NCBI GenBank assembly: GCA_001600415.1
Contig: BCJX01000007.1
Location: 1,085,234 to 1,149,233 of the forward strand
DNA length: 64,000 nucleotides
Reading direction: 5' to 3'
Source: Pascua guehoae
Taxonomy: Eukaryota; Basidiomycota; Tremellomycetes; Trichosporonales; Trichosporonaceae
Part shown: piece by piece, positions 12,438 to 22,997 of the stretch
How positions within the stretch are numbered: position 1 is the stretch's first letter
Layout: every line of letters starts with the position of its first letter
The notes under the pieces: generated by a model
Databases searched by the model: none
The model's input: only the letters and a program-made list of their open reading frames with translations
Told to the model about the DNA's origin: nothing
Position numbers and translations under genes: made by a program

Positions 12438-13553
12438 ATGATCGCCAACCTCCTTTCTCTCCTCCCTCTCATCGCCTCTGTTTCTGCAGCGCCTCACACG
12501 CGCGCGTTCACCACCAAGCAAATTAAATGGGAGGGCAAGTGTCTCTCCGTTGAGAGCCTCTACGAAGGCGCCTATGCCGAGGTCGTCGACTGCAACAATG
12601 GCTGGCACAACAAGTAGGAGATTCAGGACGGCAACAACCCCAACGGCGTCCGTCTCGCTGGCACCAACTTCTGCCTCGACGCCGGAGAGGGAGCGGTCGA
12701 GAACGCCGACGCCAAGATTTGGACCTGCTACCGTGGTCTCTTCCAGCAGACCTGGTGGTACACTGGTACGCACGGATCCCACCCACACAGGCCGCCGGCA
12801 CCCCAAATCTGACTTTGCACAGACGACAACCACCTTGCTGTCACTGGCGGCTCTGTCTGCCTCGACAGCTGTGGCGGCGCCGTCCAGACGTACCGCTGCG
12901 AGGGCGACCAGCCTAACCAGATCTTTAATGTTGTCACGGTTGACGGCGGCAACAACCCCGGGCCTTCTGCTTCCTCGTCCAGCTCGGCTCCCGTGCCCTC
13001 GGGCTCGGGCACCCCCTCTCCCGGCAGCACCCAGCTCCGCTGGGGCAACGGCTGCATTGCGGTCCAGACCAAGAACGGTCGCGCCCCCGCCCAGGGCGAT
13101 CTCCTGGCCGTGTAAGTCTTTCGTTGACGCTCCTTGAGAGTCAGGAGCAAAGCCAGCCCCATGAACGTTCAAGCACGCTAACGTACCAGTGGCAAGTGTA
13201 CCAAGGGCGCGGCCGACCAGTTTAACGTGAAGAAGAACACCCCCGGCCCCATCCGTCTTGCTTCCAACCCCAACCTCTGTGTTGACGCCGACGTCGCCGG
13301 CGGTTACACCAACGGCAAGGTCATCAAGCTCTGGGAGTGCCTCGAGGTCCCCCAGCAGCAGTGGTACTACACCGACGACGACCACCTCGCTGTTCTCGGC
13401 GGCAGTGAGTACCGCTCTGATCCTTTATTTATCTGGTGAAATACCCCGCTGACACCTTTAGACACGTGCATTGACGTCAAGGACGGTCGTTCCGCGCTCC
13501 AGACCTGGCAGTGCATTGGCTACAACACCAACCAGATGTTCTACTCGTCCTAA
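12438..13553 (+). pseudogene. Secreted ricin-B-type (QxW) lectin interrupted by an in-frame TAG
   Basis: Exons are 12438-12765, 12821-13111, 13190-13404 and 13462-13553, all GT-AG with matching phases. A signal peptide (MIANLLSLLPLIASVSAAP) precedes repeats typical of beta-trefoil carbohydrate-binding lectins: CLDAG..., FQQTWWYT, CLDSCGG...YRCEGDQPNQIF, a Ser/Pro-rich linker (PSASSSSSAP), then GKCTKG...QFNV, CVDAD...LWECLE and CIDVKDG...TWQCIG. Codon 60 is TAG (12615-12617), in NGWHNK*EIQDG, where the family expects continued coding. The rest of the frame and all splice sites are intact. It is therefore a very recent pseudogene, a nonsense allele, or a base error (one change from TGG). No frame-preserving intron removes the stop. 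If functional it would be extracellular or wall-associated. Confidence 0.75.
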
Positions 13554-14777
13554 GCGACCTCCATCTACCCAACGGTGGCTACGACGAGTCCCCACCTCCC
13601 GCCAACCCCACGGAACTCTCACAAGCGATGCAAAACTACGACCACTTCGAGGACCACCCCCCCTCATGAACATTAGTTCCCTTGCTTCTCAATGGACTCT
13701 TGAGCCATATCAGTAGTCCATAGTCCCCACGTACAATTATTTCATCAAGTCTTCACTTGGCTACCGTTGCGAATGCCCGATGGTCTTTGGACGGGCCGGT
13801 TCTCTGAAGCCATAATAATCACATTCTAATGTGGAATCAACCGTCTTCATGAACTATGTGTTTTCCCACTTGGCAATGGACACTTGGGCCAGAACCTATT
13901 TGGTGGTCCAAAGTGGTCCTTACGCCCACTTACCACTATTCCATTCAATCACTACTTGGTTCCCAGTGCGACAATCTTTGCACTGCCTCCCTCTCCCCTC
14001 TGGGGTCTCTTGACAACACTTCTCGGGAATGCTGTAGACCTCTACACGCGATTAAACGTGTGCCCAAACAATAGGAAAAGTGCAGTGCCTGCGACACAGA
14101 CCTTTTTCCACCTTCACCTGACCAACGCCCCGAGCACCCGAACAACATTCATACCCCGCCAGCGCAATGGGCCCGAGCATGCCTAGCCACAACAGTGCCA
14201 AGAATGTCACGCAACAGCCCCAAGTTGCTGCCCGGAGGATTCGCTCAGACCATTCTCATTAGGCGGCCGCCGGTAGGACCGCACGGCTTCCGTGGCACGG
14301 CTTCCGAAAGCAACCGATGCGAATAGCCCAGCTTCTCGGAAACACCAATACCCTTTTTTGTTGCTTGAAGGGTGTTGCTCAGTGTTGTCTGTCTACTCGC
14401 GCAGATAGAATGAGTATAGCATAGCGCGTGCCTTATGTTGCTTTGCCAAGGACAAATGTTTTGCTCTACGTCTCTGACGTAACATCCCTACGTGGTATGC
14501 AACTGTGCGCTTTTTCTGGATGTAGATAAACGTAGGTCCGCCATTCCGTCTACCCTGACCACAGATGGTTGTCGCTGATCAACGAATGTCGGCACTGGGA
14601 TGACCCTGTTCGAAGGAGTCCGTAAATGTCCGATTCAAGTCGACATCGCGGGTGTCTAATTTGTAGAGGGCACAGGAGGGCAATGAAAGGGGATTGGACC
14701 GCACTGATCAATATCGAGGAGCTTTGACCACAAAATAGACTCGACGATGCTCTACATGGATGGCGGTATTGAATCGT
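13554..14777. other. Gene-free region with a diverged direct repeat
   Basis: Two imperfect copies of a roughly 100-bp sequence occur at about 13690-13780 and 13868-13978. They share CAATGGAC(T/A)CTTG, CATTCAATCACTACTTGG-like text and a following TTGCGAATG / GTGCGACAATC. No coding potential is seen. The second half (14200-14700) shows nothing recognisable. Confidence 0.45.
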
Positions 14778-15795
14778 CTACACCCTGCTGTTGTGGATAT
14801 ACTCCTTTGGCACATTATACGGCGTCGCCTCTGGAGATCCCTGTTCCGACTCGTAATAGTGCCTGCGGGGGGTGAAGATGCGGACGTCGGCGAGGTCGTC
14901 GAGGTCGACGAGCACGAAGAGCAAGAGCGCAACGAGTTCAGGGAGGACAACGAGGACGTCGACCGCAAGCTGCTTTGTGATGAACCCCGACGTCTTTGTG
15001 GCCGCGAGGATACGGTAGACCGACTCGACCATGAGGCACACGCCGAGGATGACAAACAAGATTGTGGGGACGACCCTGTGGACGGTCCTGGTCGGCTGCT
15101 GGCGGGACGTGCGACCCCGTGCGGCAATGACGAGAGTAACGACAATGACCAACGCGCTAACGACGACAAAGAGGGCGCCCGAGGCTTCGCGCAGGCTCTT
15201 ACCGGTTTTGTAGCTGCTGGTATTGCCCGATGACACGGCGTTGACTTCGAGGATGGAGCCTAAGATGCCGATCACGGACATGCCGACGAGGGCAAAGTGG
15301 CGGATGATGCCGACAAAGGACGCCATGGCGGGCTCGTGGCCGGTGACAGTGACGTACCTGGGTATCAGCTTTGTACATGAATATGACTGACGTACCAGTC
15401 GAAAAGGAGAGAGAGGATTGCCTCTGTGAGGAAGAGGAAGCCAGCAATGATGAGAACGCCTGATGCGATCAGGCGACCCTTGTAGCTGCTGTTGTCCGGA
15501 TTGCCCTCAGCGGCAAGGGCACGTGCGATAAACGTCGCGACGCGGACTGCGAGTTAGCCTTGTTGACGTGTGTGGGGAAGAGCGTACCAAGTGAGAACAA
15601 GGCCAGCAGGACATAAACAGAACAGTGTTTGACACGGCGGATGAGGCGAAATAGGATGAGGAAGAAGAAGACGGCATAGACTACGATAAAGGCGATGCTT
15701 GCGTCCTTGCTAATGTTCTTGCCCAAGAGCACGAACGGGTTGACTTGGGCGCCCTGGCCTTGTGCGGGGTGGACCGGGCTGGTGTCGGAAGACAT
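14778..15795 (-). CDS. Seven-transmembrane fungal membrane protein (RTA1/DUF7702-like topology)
   Basis: Exons in transcript order are 15795-15588, 15546-15396 and 15357-14778, giving 312 aa. Introns are 41 and 38 nt. The extracellular-type N-terminus (MSSDTSPVHPAQGQG) is followed by hydrophobic helices near residues 30-50 (IAFIVVYAVFFFLILF), 57-77, 92-112 (GVLIIAGFLFLTEAILSLLF), 128-150, 175-200 (ALFVVVSALVIVVTLVI), 214-235 and 250-275 (VLVVLPELVALLLFVLV). The cytosolic tail is charged (RRHYYESEQG). One NSS glycosylation sequon lies in the first loop and one NTSS in a later loop. The topology matches fungal seven-helix families such as DUF7702 or RTA1; which one is uncertain, and no transport or receptor role can be assigned from sequence alone. 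Confidence 0.8.
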
Positions 15796-16895
15796 TGTGG
15801 TTCGTTGGGGAGAGGCGAGGGGATGGAGCAAAATTGCTCCTCAGAGTGTCAGTTTAAGTATGCCATGGTCCGGCGCATCAGTGGAAGATCGACATGCCGC
15901 CCTCAGACTTGACCAGTACAATGTTGTTCCGGCGTTCGCCTTTCACGGTACTCCGAGCTATTTGGGGACCACACCTACAAGTATATGGCGATCCCACTCT
16001 TCCAAGCAGGTGCTTGGGGGGTGGCAAAGCGAGCGCATGCGGGATGCGACGAGGCTTCCGGCAGACCAATCTGCCACATCTGCCCAAACGAGGAACGCGG
16101 CAGCTTGCGAACCTCAAAAAAAAAAAGTTGGGCGGCGCGAGCATACCGCTCCACTCATGTGATAACAGGTAAATAAAGGGGGCTTCGGATAGATATGGGA
16201 TATCCGGTACCTTGAAACTCGCTGACGGGAGGTTTCTGATCCAGGTCCTCCCTTCCACATGCCTTAGCGAGGAACACAGCAATCCACGCTGAACCCAAAA
16301 GCAATACCGAGGCCAAGCGACAATTGCGGCAACATGAGCATAGCAGCTGGGAATGGTGGAATGTGATAACAAGTAAACATATTTGTGGGTGTACGCGAAT
16401 AGATATGGGGGTGTACGTGCGGGCTGGAGTGCGGAAGCGAGGCGGGAAGCGACGAGCAGAGAACAAGGTAATGGGTGAGGCACCCCCAAGTGATTTTGGC
16501 ATCCGCCAACCAACTCGACGCCTACTTTAGGCGAGACTGCCTCGCGGACGTGCTGGAATAAAAGCGAGTTTGTCCTCCGGTTCTGAACAAGGAAGAGAGT
16601 CTAGGACCTGGTTATACTATGAATGGAGAGTCGGGCCTTCTCTCAGAATGGGTGGTGTGGGGTTGTGCCTCTCCCTCCCGGAAACGGTCGCTTCCTCTCT
16701 GCACGACTTTTCGACGCAAGTGAGAAAGTTGCAAGCGAGCCTCGAAAACGAGTAGTATAAAGACCACTGCCGTGCGTGGTCATAACACCATCGACAAACC
16801 CGCGACACTCCGTCCTCGTCCTTCCAACTCCAAGCACCCGGCACCTCGTTCACCCCAACCTCGCAACCCTCACCAGCCCACCCGTCCTGCATCAA
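15796..16895. other. Intergenic region between divergent genes, with a diverged repeat
   Basis: This is the shared upstream region of the minus-strand membrane protein and the plus-strand small protein. The sequence ATGTGATAACARGTAAA followed by ATAGATATGGG occurs twice, near 16157-16201 and 16360-16411, as a diverged direct repeat about 205 bp apart. Nothing else is recognised. Confidence 0.45.
16756..16761 (+). promoter_or_regulatory. TATA box of the small Gly/Pro/Arg-rich gene
   Basis: TATAAA lies 140 bp upstream of the ATG at 16896 and is followed by a C/T-rich leader. This is a good core-promoter candidate. Confidence 0.5.
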
Positions 16896-17438
16896 ATGGG
16901 CCTCATCAAAACCGGCATCATGGCAGGAGTCGGCTACGCCGCTGTCAACAAGGTCACCAACTCGCTCGAGCGCTCGCGTCAGAGCACACCCACGCCGACG
17001 CCCACACCCCCGCGTCAGATCCCGCAGCACCAGTGCTCGTGCCCCTACTGTCCCGGGCTGTACCAGGACCACCCGCAACAGGTCATCACCAGCGGCCACG
17101 GTCGTGGATACGCGGCGCGGATTACCCAGCGTGCATCTCCCGACTATCGCGAGGCAAGGACCACCCCAGACTATCGCGACGTCTACGACCCGCGGGAAAC
17201 GCGCGAATCGCCCTACTCGCCAGACCCGCGCGAGTACCGCGAGTACCAACCACAGGCGCAGCAGCTGAGGCAGCGAGTGTCCCCGCCCACGACCAACGAC
17301 TATCCGTTCCCCCCGGCCTATGCACCGTCGGAAGGCCAGTCTGGCCGTGCGGGCGGCGGCCTCGGCGGGGGCGGCGGGTTCATCGAGGAGATCGTCACTG
17401 GCCTCTCGGGCCGTTCGGGCAAGGGCGGCTGGCAGTAG
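16896..17438 (+). CDS. Small Gly/Pro/Arg-rich protein, function unknown
   Basis: A 180-aa single-exon protein starting MGLIKTGIMAGVGYAAVNKV. The frame is open upstream to 16776 but this ATG has a C/T-rich leader and gives a plausible N-terminus: a short glycine-rich amphipathic or weakly membrane-associated helix, as in many small fungal stress proteins. A CSCPYCPG motif near residue 48 has closely spaced cysteines that could bind metal. Residues 75-120 contain repeated DYR/REYR/RETRE motifs (SPDYREARTTPDYRDVYDPR). The C-terminus is Gly-rich (GGGLGGGGGFIEEIVTGLSG). No family is recognised. A TATA box at 16756 and a coherent composition support it as a gene. Confidence 0.65.
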   Translation: MGLIKTGIMAGVGYAAVNKVTNSLERSRQSTPTPTPTPPRQIPQHQCSCPYCPGLYQDHPQQVITSGHGRGYAARITQRASPDYREARTTPDYRDVYDPRETRESPYSPDPREYREYQPQAQQLRQRVSPPTTNDYPFPPAYAPSEGQSGRAGGGLGGGGGFIEEIVTGLSGRSGKGGWQ

Positions 17439-17933
17439 CCGGCCGCTCGAGATTGGTAGACCCCTATAGAGATGCTGTGAGACTCGCTGTAGCATGGCTG
17501 TTTGATGTATCTTGTCCTGATCTTGAAGTCGGATAATCGGGCTTGGCCACCATGTCGTTACGGAAACTTATCCTTTTGCCACAACCCCCGTCTCCACCTA
17601 GACGGAGTATGAGTCGAACACAGAGGCCAAAAGGACTGGATGTTCCGAGGATTGCACGTCGGGATTCCTGCAGGTGTGTTACTACTACACTAAACACCCT
17701 TATAATGATCTCTCGGCAGTCGTCGTCCTATTAGTTCCGTCTCACCTCCCCAACCCCGCCCCCACCCAGCACACCACTCAAACACACAACAACGAAACAG
17801 GACATAAAAAAGAAAGGGCCCCTAACACGGATCCCACCCGCTACCACGCCGACTTTTTCTTCCTCGGCCGGCAGGTCTGTGGTTTACTGACAGTAGGTAC
17901 AGTGTAAGACGTCGCATTCGCGCCAAGCACGAC
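17439..17933. other. Gene-free region after the small protein
   Basis: No supported gene or RNA. The region holds the 3' flank of the small protein and ends at the tRNA-like sequence. Confidence 0.5.
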
Positions 17934-18036
17934 TCTTACGACCGACCGAGGATTCGAACGCCCAACCGACAGTGTTCACCGTGTTTCGCTTTTACAACCA
18001 ACATAGTAAACGCTCTACCAACTGAGCAAGGGGCAA
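17934..18036 (-). tRNA. tRNA-like sequence, probably a tRNA pseudogene or tRNA-derived element
   Basis: On the minus strand a strong A box (TTGCTCAGTTGG with a GCTC/GAGC D stem) and a B box (GTTCGAATCC) lie about 70 nt apart, as in intron-bearing tRNAs. A possible anticodon stem TTTAC/GTGAA encloses a roughly 26-nt loop plus intron. However, the T stem around TTCGAAT is poorly paired, and no 3' partner for an acceptor stem (GCCCCTT) is visible. No poly-T terminator follows. I cannot assign an anticodon. A decayed tRNA, or the head of a tRNA-derived SINE, fits better than a working gene. Confidence 0.35.
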
Positions 18037-18060
18037 TGTTGAAAATGGGTCAGTGCACAT

Positions 18061-18068
18061 TGAATATG
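18061..18068. repeat. Left 8-bp target-site duplication (TGAATATG)
   Basis: TGAATATG directly abuts the left inverted repeat and is repeated exactly at 18402-18409 next to the right one. It marks the insertion site of the element between. Confidence 0.85.
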
Positions 18069-18401
18069 GGGAGCCTGTAACGACCGTACCACTTTTTTCA
18101 CGTTTAACCGTACCAAACCCATATTTCTAATCGAATCATTTACAGAAGCAACAGATGATAATATATCCCCCCTAACCACCTAATCCCCTAACCACCAAAC
18201 CCCCTAACCTTCTAACCCCCTAACCACCTAAACCCCTAACCTCTCTAACCCCCTAACCTCTCTAACCATAAAGGAACTTGGTGTGGGCGACTTGTAGAGT
18301 TGTAATAGCTAGCCATGCATGAGAAATATGGCGAAATATGGCTTCACAGTGGTTTGGTACGGTTAAACCTGAAAAAAGTGGTACGGTCGTTACAGGCTCC
18401 C
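18069..18401. mobile_element. MITE-like element, 333 bp, 51-bp terminal inverted repeats
   Basis: The left end (18069-18119, beginning GGGAGCCTGTAACGACC) and right end (18351-18401) are inverted copies with one mismatch in 51. Both are flanked by the identical 8-bp direct repeat TGAATATG. There is no coding capacity, so it would need a transposase supplied elsewhere. An 8-bp duplication is typical of hAT-like and some other superfamilies, but the termini do not match the usual hAT CAGNG end, so the superfamily is open. The interior holds a telomere-like minisatellite at 18167-18267. Confidence 0.88.
18167..18267. repeat. Telomere-like minisatellite inside the MITE (CCCCTAAC units)
   Basis: About six units of 16-17 bp, each beginning CCCCTAACC and continuing with a variable part (ACCTAAT, ACCAAAC, TTCTAAC, TCTCTAAC). 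CCCCTAA is the complement of the TTAGGGG-type repeats found at basidiomycete telomeres. Here it is spaced, degenerate and internal to a transposable element. Confidence 0.85.
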
Positions 18402-18409
18402 TGAATATG
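18402..18409. repeat. Right 8-bp target-site duplication (TGAATATG)
   Basis: Exact copy of 18061-18068, adjoining the right terminal inverted repeat. Confidence 0.85.
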
Positions 18410-20776
18410 ATGCATGCATGGGATCTCAAACGGGAACTTGGCCAAATTTGGCGCCTGGATCTCCCAGGGAACTTAGCCAAATTTGCGCCTGGATCGCCTC
18501 ATTGTTGTGGCGTGCGACTCCAATGAGTTGGTGGGCAATGAAGCGCGGTGTCGTTACCTGACGTTACCTGGCTATACCTGACTTTACCTGGCTTTGGGCA
18601 TGCGTGCAGAGGTTACCATTCGTGTAGGAGCGTCATATCCCGTGATCTGCAGGGGGATCGAAGCCAGCCCTTCCATCCCATACCTGTGGGTGACAGAAAG
18701 CAATGTCTGGCCTTGGAGTTGGAAGAGTTCACTCCACAGCAAGACGACCGACCTGGGGGGACCACGGCCGACGCGAGCCTTGCCCAGCCCTTGCCATGAG
18801 TCGATACGATCGATATTACTTCCTACGTCGCGAGAAACGGCAGAGGGGATGTAACATGTGCCGATTAACCACAAAGGACCAGCGCCGATGACATGACATA
18901 GCAGGTCGACGACATGGCCGTGACTGTTTTCTAAACTTGAGTGGTTGTGCGAGTATGCGATCGGATTCTTCCCCCTCCGCAACATGTTTAACTTGGCAAG
19001 GTGGGGCGAACGGGTATCCACCAGGTGTGCACGTGAAGGTCCGAGGGGGGGAGGTGATGTCTGACACGCACCCCTCGTGACAATGCCTTCACCTTACCTC
19101 ACCATGTACGGTACAATCTCCCGCTGGTGTGTCACCACGGATCGACGGGTTCTCCACCCACCAAGCGACACGAGCGAGGGTGTGGTGCGTACCAGTGAGC
19201 ACCAGCGAGGCAGGAGTTGTACGCCCCACCTAGTCGTGCGGTGTCATTATGCCCTGTCTGTACCAGCGCCAATTCTCGAGGTAGACGTCAGTCAAAGCCC
19301 TCTCCTCATGGGTTCTAGCCCCATCGTGAACATGTCACATTGGTGCACGAGCCAGTGCCCATCTGAGACCTGCCAAGGACTCCAAGGGATGTACGCCCGC
19401 TACGATCTCCTTCCCAAGTCACGGCTCTGGTTCCAGCTGGTTTTGGGAACCGTCCTCACTCCACCACTGACGAAAGGTACGGGTGGAACAATCGGAACAA
19501 AAGCAAAAGTGGGAACGAAAGGAGGTGACCAGTTGCTCCGCCTGGCCAGCTGAAGCGCACGCGGAGATGGCCGAGCGGAAGGATGCAGAAACGCACGCGC
19601 AAGCAAGCACGGACGCCCTTTATGCTTCCTGGGTCAACCCAGAACGCAAGGGGAGGAGCACAAACAAACAGCTCATCAACACGGACTCGCCATTTGTGCA
19701 GGGGATCTGGAGTTATCAGCCCTCAAGGCTTCTGCCCCAGAACTCACTCCACCTCTTGCGGGGAATCGTGAAGGGGAAAGAGAGTGCGTTTCGTGAGGAG
19801 CAGCAAAGACATGAGTCGTTGATGATTCACAAGCCACGAGAAGCCCCTTCTTACCCGCCTCGTGTAACTGTGCCACGGGCATGCCTTTGCTGGGCCCGTG
19901 CGGCAGTTCACAGCGGCAAGAGGGCAAAGGAGACACGGTGGTGGGAACGTATTGTTGATCACCGTGTAGGACACCTTTGCACGGGAGGGCCGAAAGGAGG
20001 TGGAGTAGATGCCATGGGGAGGGTGTGCGGGCCGGTCGGATCGGCGTGGGCTTTGTCATCGTGCCGTGCATATTGTATGTTGTGGAAAGTAAGGGGTGAG
20101 ACAGGTCAAGAAGACTGCACGGCGCATGGACGGCGCGCGGACGCTGCACGTCAGCATGGATAGCGCGCGGAGGGCAGTGAACTTGCCATGGTGCTTATTG
20201 TTCCATTGTGCTTCTTTGTGCCGTGCGTTGTGGCACATTGGTGGCTTATGCACAGTGGCACCGATCGAGCCGTGCCTTTGCCCCTTGCGGTGCTGTGTTT
20301 CTCGTGGCGGAACACTCGTTAGTGTACAATGAGCACGAGAAGAAGCATGCGTAAGTAGCAAGTGTTGGGATCCATCGTGCCCGGCACATAAATAGACAAT
20401 TACATGCATGTGATTGTAGGAGGCATCTATCTACACTATCTATTCGCCGTCTTGCCTCCATCTTTCCGCCCGCCACCTGCCAGCCAATGTTGATCTTCTT
20501 GCTCTCCCGCGCGATGGTTTGAGTGGTGATTGCATGGTCGTGTAAACCATGTGCTTGTGCTTGTGCTCGTGCTCGCGCGCCAGGCGCGGCCTTGTGTTGG
20601 GCGGCTCGAGTCGGAGGTGAGTGGGTCTTGGGACTCGAGTCGGAGGTGGTTTGGGCGCGGACTTGGAGCTGTTGGCCGTGGCCTAGGACGTGGACGAGCG
20701 ACCACCCCAGCCAGAAGGACCGGCCCCGCCAGCGGGGCCGGCACCAGTGTCCGAGTCCATGCCGCGGGGAGACCGT
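18410..20776. other. Gene-free region
   Basis: Frames up to 226 codons (for example 19483-20163) have no domain, no leader and no supporting splice sites, and overlap opposite-strand frames of equal quality. A short repeat of (R)TTACCTG(G/A)C occurs at 18552-18597. Just before 20777 lies the 3' flank of the large minus-strand gene. Confidence 0.5.
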
Positions 20777-22966
20777 TTACGGACGCCCGCCGTTGTGGCG
20801 GTTGGTCTTACGGCGCTTGGCCGTGCGCGCGTCTGCGTCGACCTGGTCCTCGTCTCCGTCCTCCTCGTCCTCGTCCTCGTCTCCGTCCTCCTCGTCCTCG
20901 TCCTCGTCCTCGTCTCCGTCCTCCTCGTCCTCGTCCTCGTCCTCGTCCACCTCCTCCTCGTCGTCGTCCTCCACCTCCTCCTCGTCGTCATCCTCCTCGG
21001 GGTCAACCGCCCCGCCCTCGTCGTTCGAGACCGAAGGGAGGCCGGGGGCGTCAAGGGCCCGCAGTGAGGCGGTGATTTGCGCCATTCGCCGGAGATGCGC
21101 TTCCCTCACCAGAGGGGGCTGACGAGCAAGAAAGCGCAGAATAGCATCACGAGCAATAGCGGGGTCGGGCACCCCGCGCGGGCGATCCTCCTGCGGCTCC
21201 TGCTGGGCGGGGTTGTGGCCGGGGCCAGCCGGGTCCTGCGAAGGGACAAATGCGGGGGCGAGGTTCTGAGGAGGAGCCACCGGGGCCGCGTGGTGCTGCG
21301 CCCAGGGGAAAGGAACCGAGGGGGGGGCTTGAGCCTGCTGGGGCTGGGGAGGAGGGAGCTCGACAAGCTCGGGGTGGTGGGGCAGCTGGCGGTACATCTC
21401 GGAGCCTGGAGCGGGGTAGACGACGCCCGGGCGGTTCCAGGGGCCGGCCTGGATACGGCACGCGCCGACGGGGGGGAAGGGGGGGAGGGGGGCGGGCGGA
21501 TCCCTGCTGTAGGGGGGCGGCGGGGAGGACGGGGTGTTCTGCATGGTGGGGTTGGACGAACGGCTATAGTAAAAGGGCTCCTGCGGGGCGGTGTTGCCCG
21601 GCGGGTGCTGACCGGCGTGCGGGGGCGGTTGAGCGAAGGTGGCGGGGAACGGGGGCTGCAAGGTCGGCGGCACTGGGTTACCCCAGGCGTGGGCGAAAAT
21701 GATCAGGAGGTCACGACGGGACATTTGGTTACCGCGAACAGGTCCGGGGCGGACCACTGCGCCAGCGGTGGGGTTTGCCATCGCATTCGTGCCCGGGATG
21801 GGGTGAATGGCGGCGGCGGCGGCGTTGGCCTGTTGAACTCGGCGGTTGAGTTCTGCAAGGTCGCCGGGGGTGACAGGGACGTGGCCTGCAAAGGCGCCCT
21901 GAGGACCGAGGCCCGTGAGACGCGCCTGGAGGTTCCGACGCTCCAGGTCGAACGTGGTTGGTACGACGGGGATTCCGGTCATCGTGACAAGCTCGTGGTT
22001 GGTGACCACCTGTGGGCGGCGGTTAAAACCCGGCTGGAGCTGCGGCGCGCCCGGGAACACCCCAGTCACCGTACCGCCAAAGCGGTTGAGAGCCGCCGGG
22101 AGCTGGGCAACAGGCGGAGCGGCCGAGGGAGCGGCACCAACGGGACCGAAGATGTAGTTGTCAACAACAGGAGCCTGCGGGACAACAGGAGCCTGCGGGA
22201 CAACAGGAGCCTGCGGGACAACAGGGGCTTGCGGGACGGGCGGGGGCCCGGGGTTGAGGTGCCCGGGGTTGAGGTAAGGCATGGGCGCCTGGCCAATGTT
22301 GCTGGCGGGGGGGTAGACGTAGTCGATGTACGGCAGGTTGGGGACGGCGGGGTTGGCGTCAAAGTTGGCCACACGGTGCAGCGGGTCCTGGCTGGGGACG
22401 ACGTCGGCGGGGGCCATCTGGTTCGGGACCATCACACGAGGTGCGGGGGCAGGGTCCATGGAGGGGACGATTTCCCATGACTCCTCGTCGGACTCGGCGT
22501 CGGCAGGCGGCGGCGTGGACGGGGCCTGGTCGTCGGCGTCGGTGGGGTCGCGGGAGGGGGTGCGGCTGTTGTTGCTGTTGCCCGGCGCGGCGGGGTTGCG
22601 GGCCATCTCCTCCTCGGACATGTTCCAGTCCGGCATAATTGCCATGTGGATACGCGGGAACGGGTCCCTAGGCGCATAAGGAGGGGGAGGGGTGTTCACG
22701 ACGCTGTTGCCGTTCGGAACAGCAACCGGGCCGGTCGGGGATGCGTTGACCTCGGAGTTGAACACCGAGTCGTGGGCGGCGTCATCGTGAAGCTCCTCGA
22801 TCGAGGCCGAAGGCTCGTCGTCCGGGTGGCGGAACGCAAAGTCGCCACCGAGGGTGATGTCTGCGCCGCTGCGGGCGGCCTGTCCGGCCTGCTCCTCCTG
22901 GCGCGCAGCGACGTCGTCCGAGTCGGCAGCGGGGGCGGCTGGTGCAGCGGGTGCGGGGGGGACGGT

Positions 22967-22997
<31 letters not shown>

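Noticed and set aside
19483..20163. 226-codon plus frame in the gene-free region
   Set aside because: No family signature, no introns or leader, and competing antisense frames of similar length.
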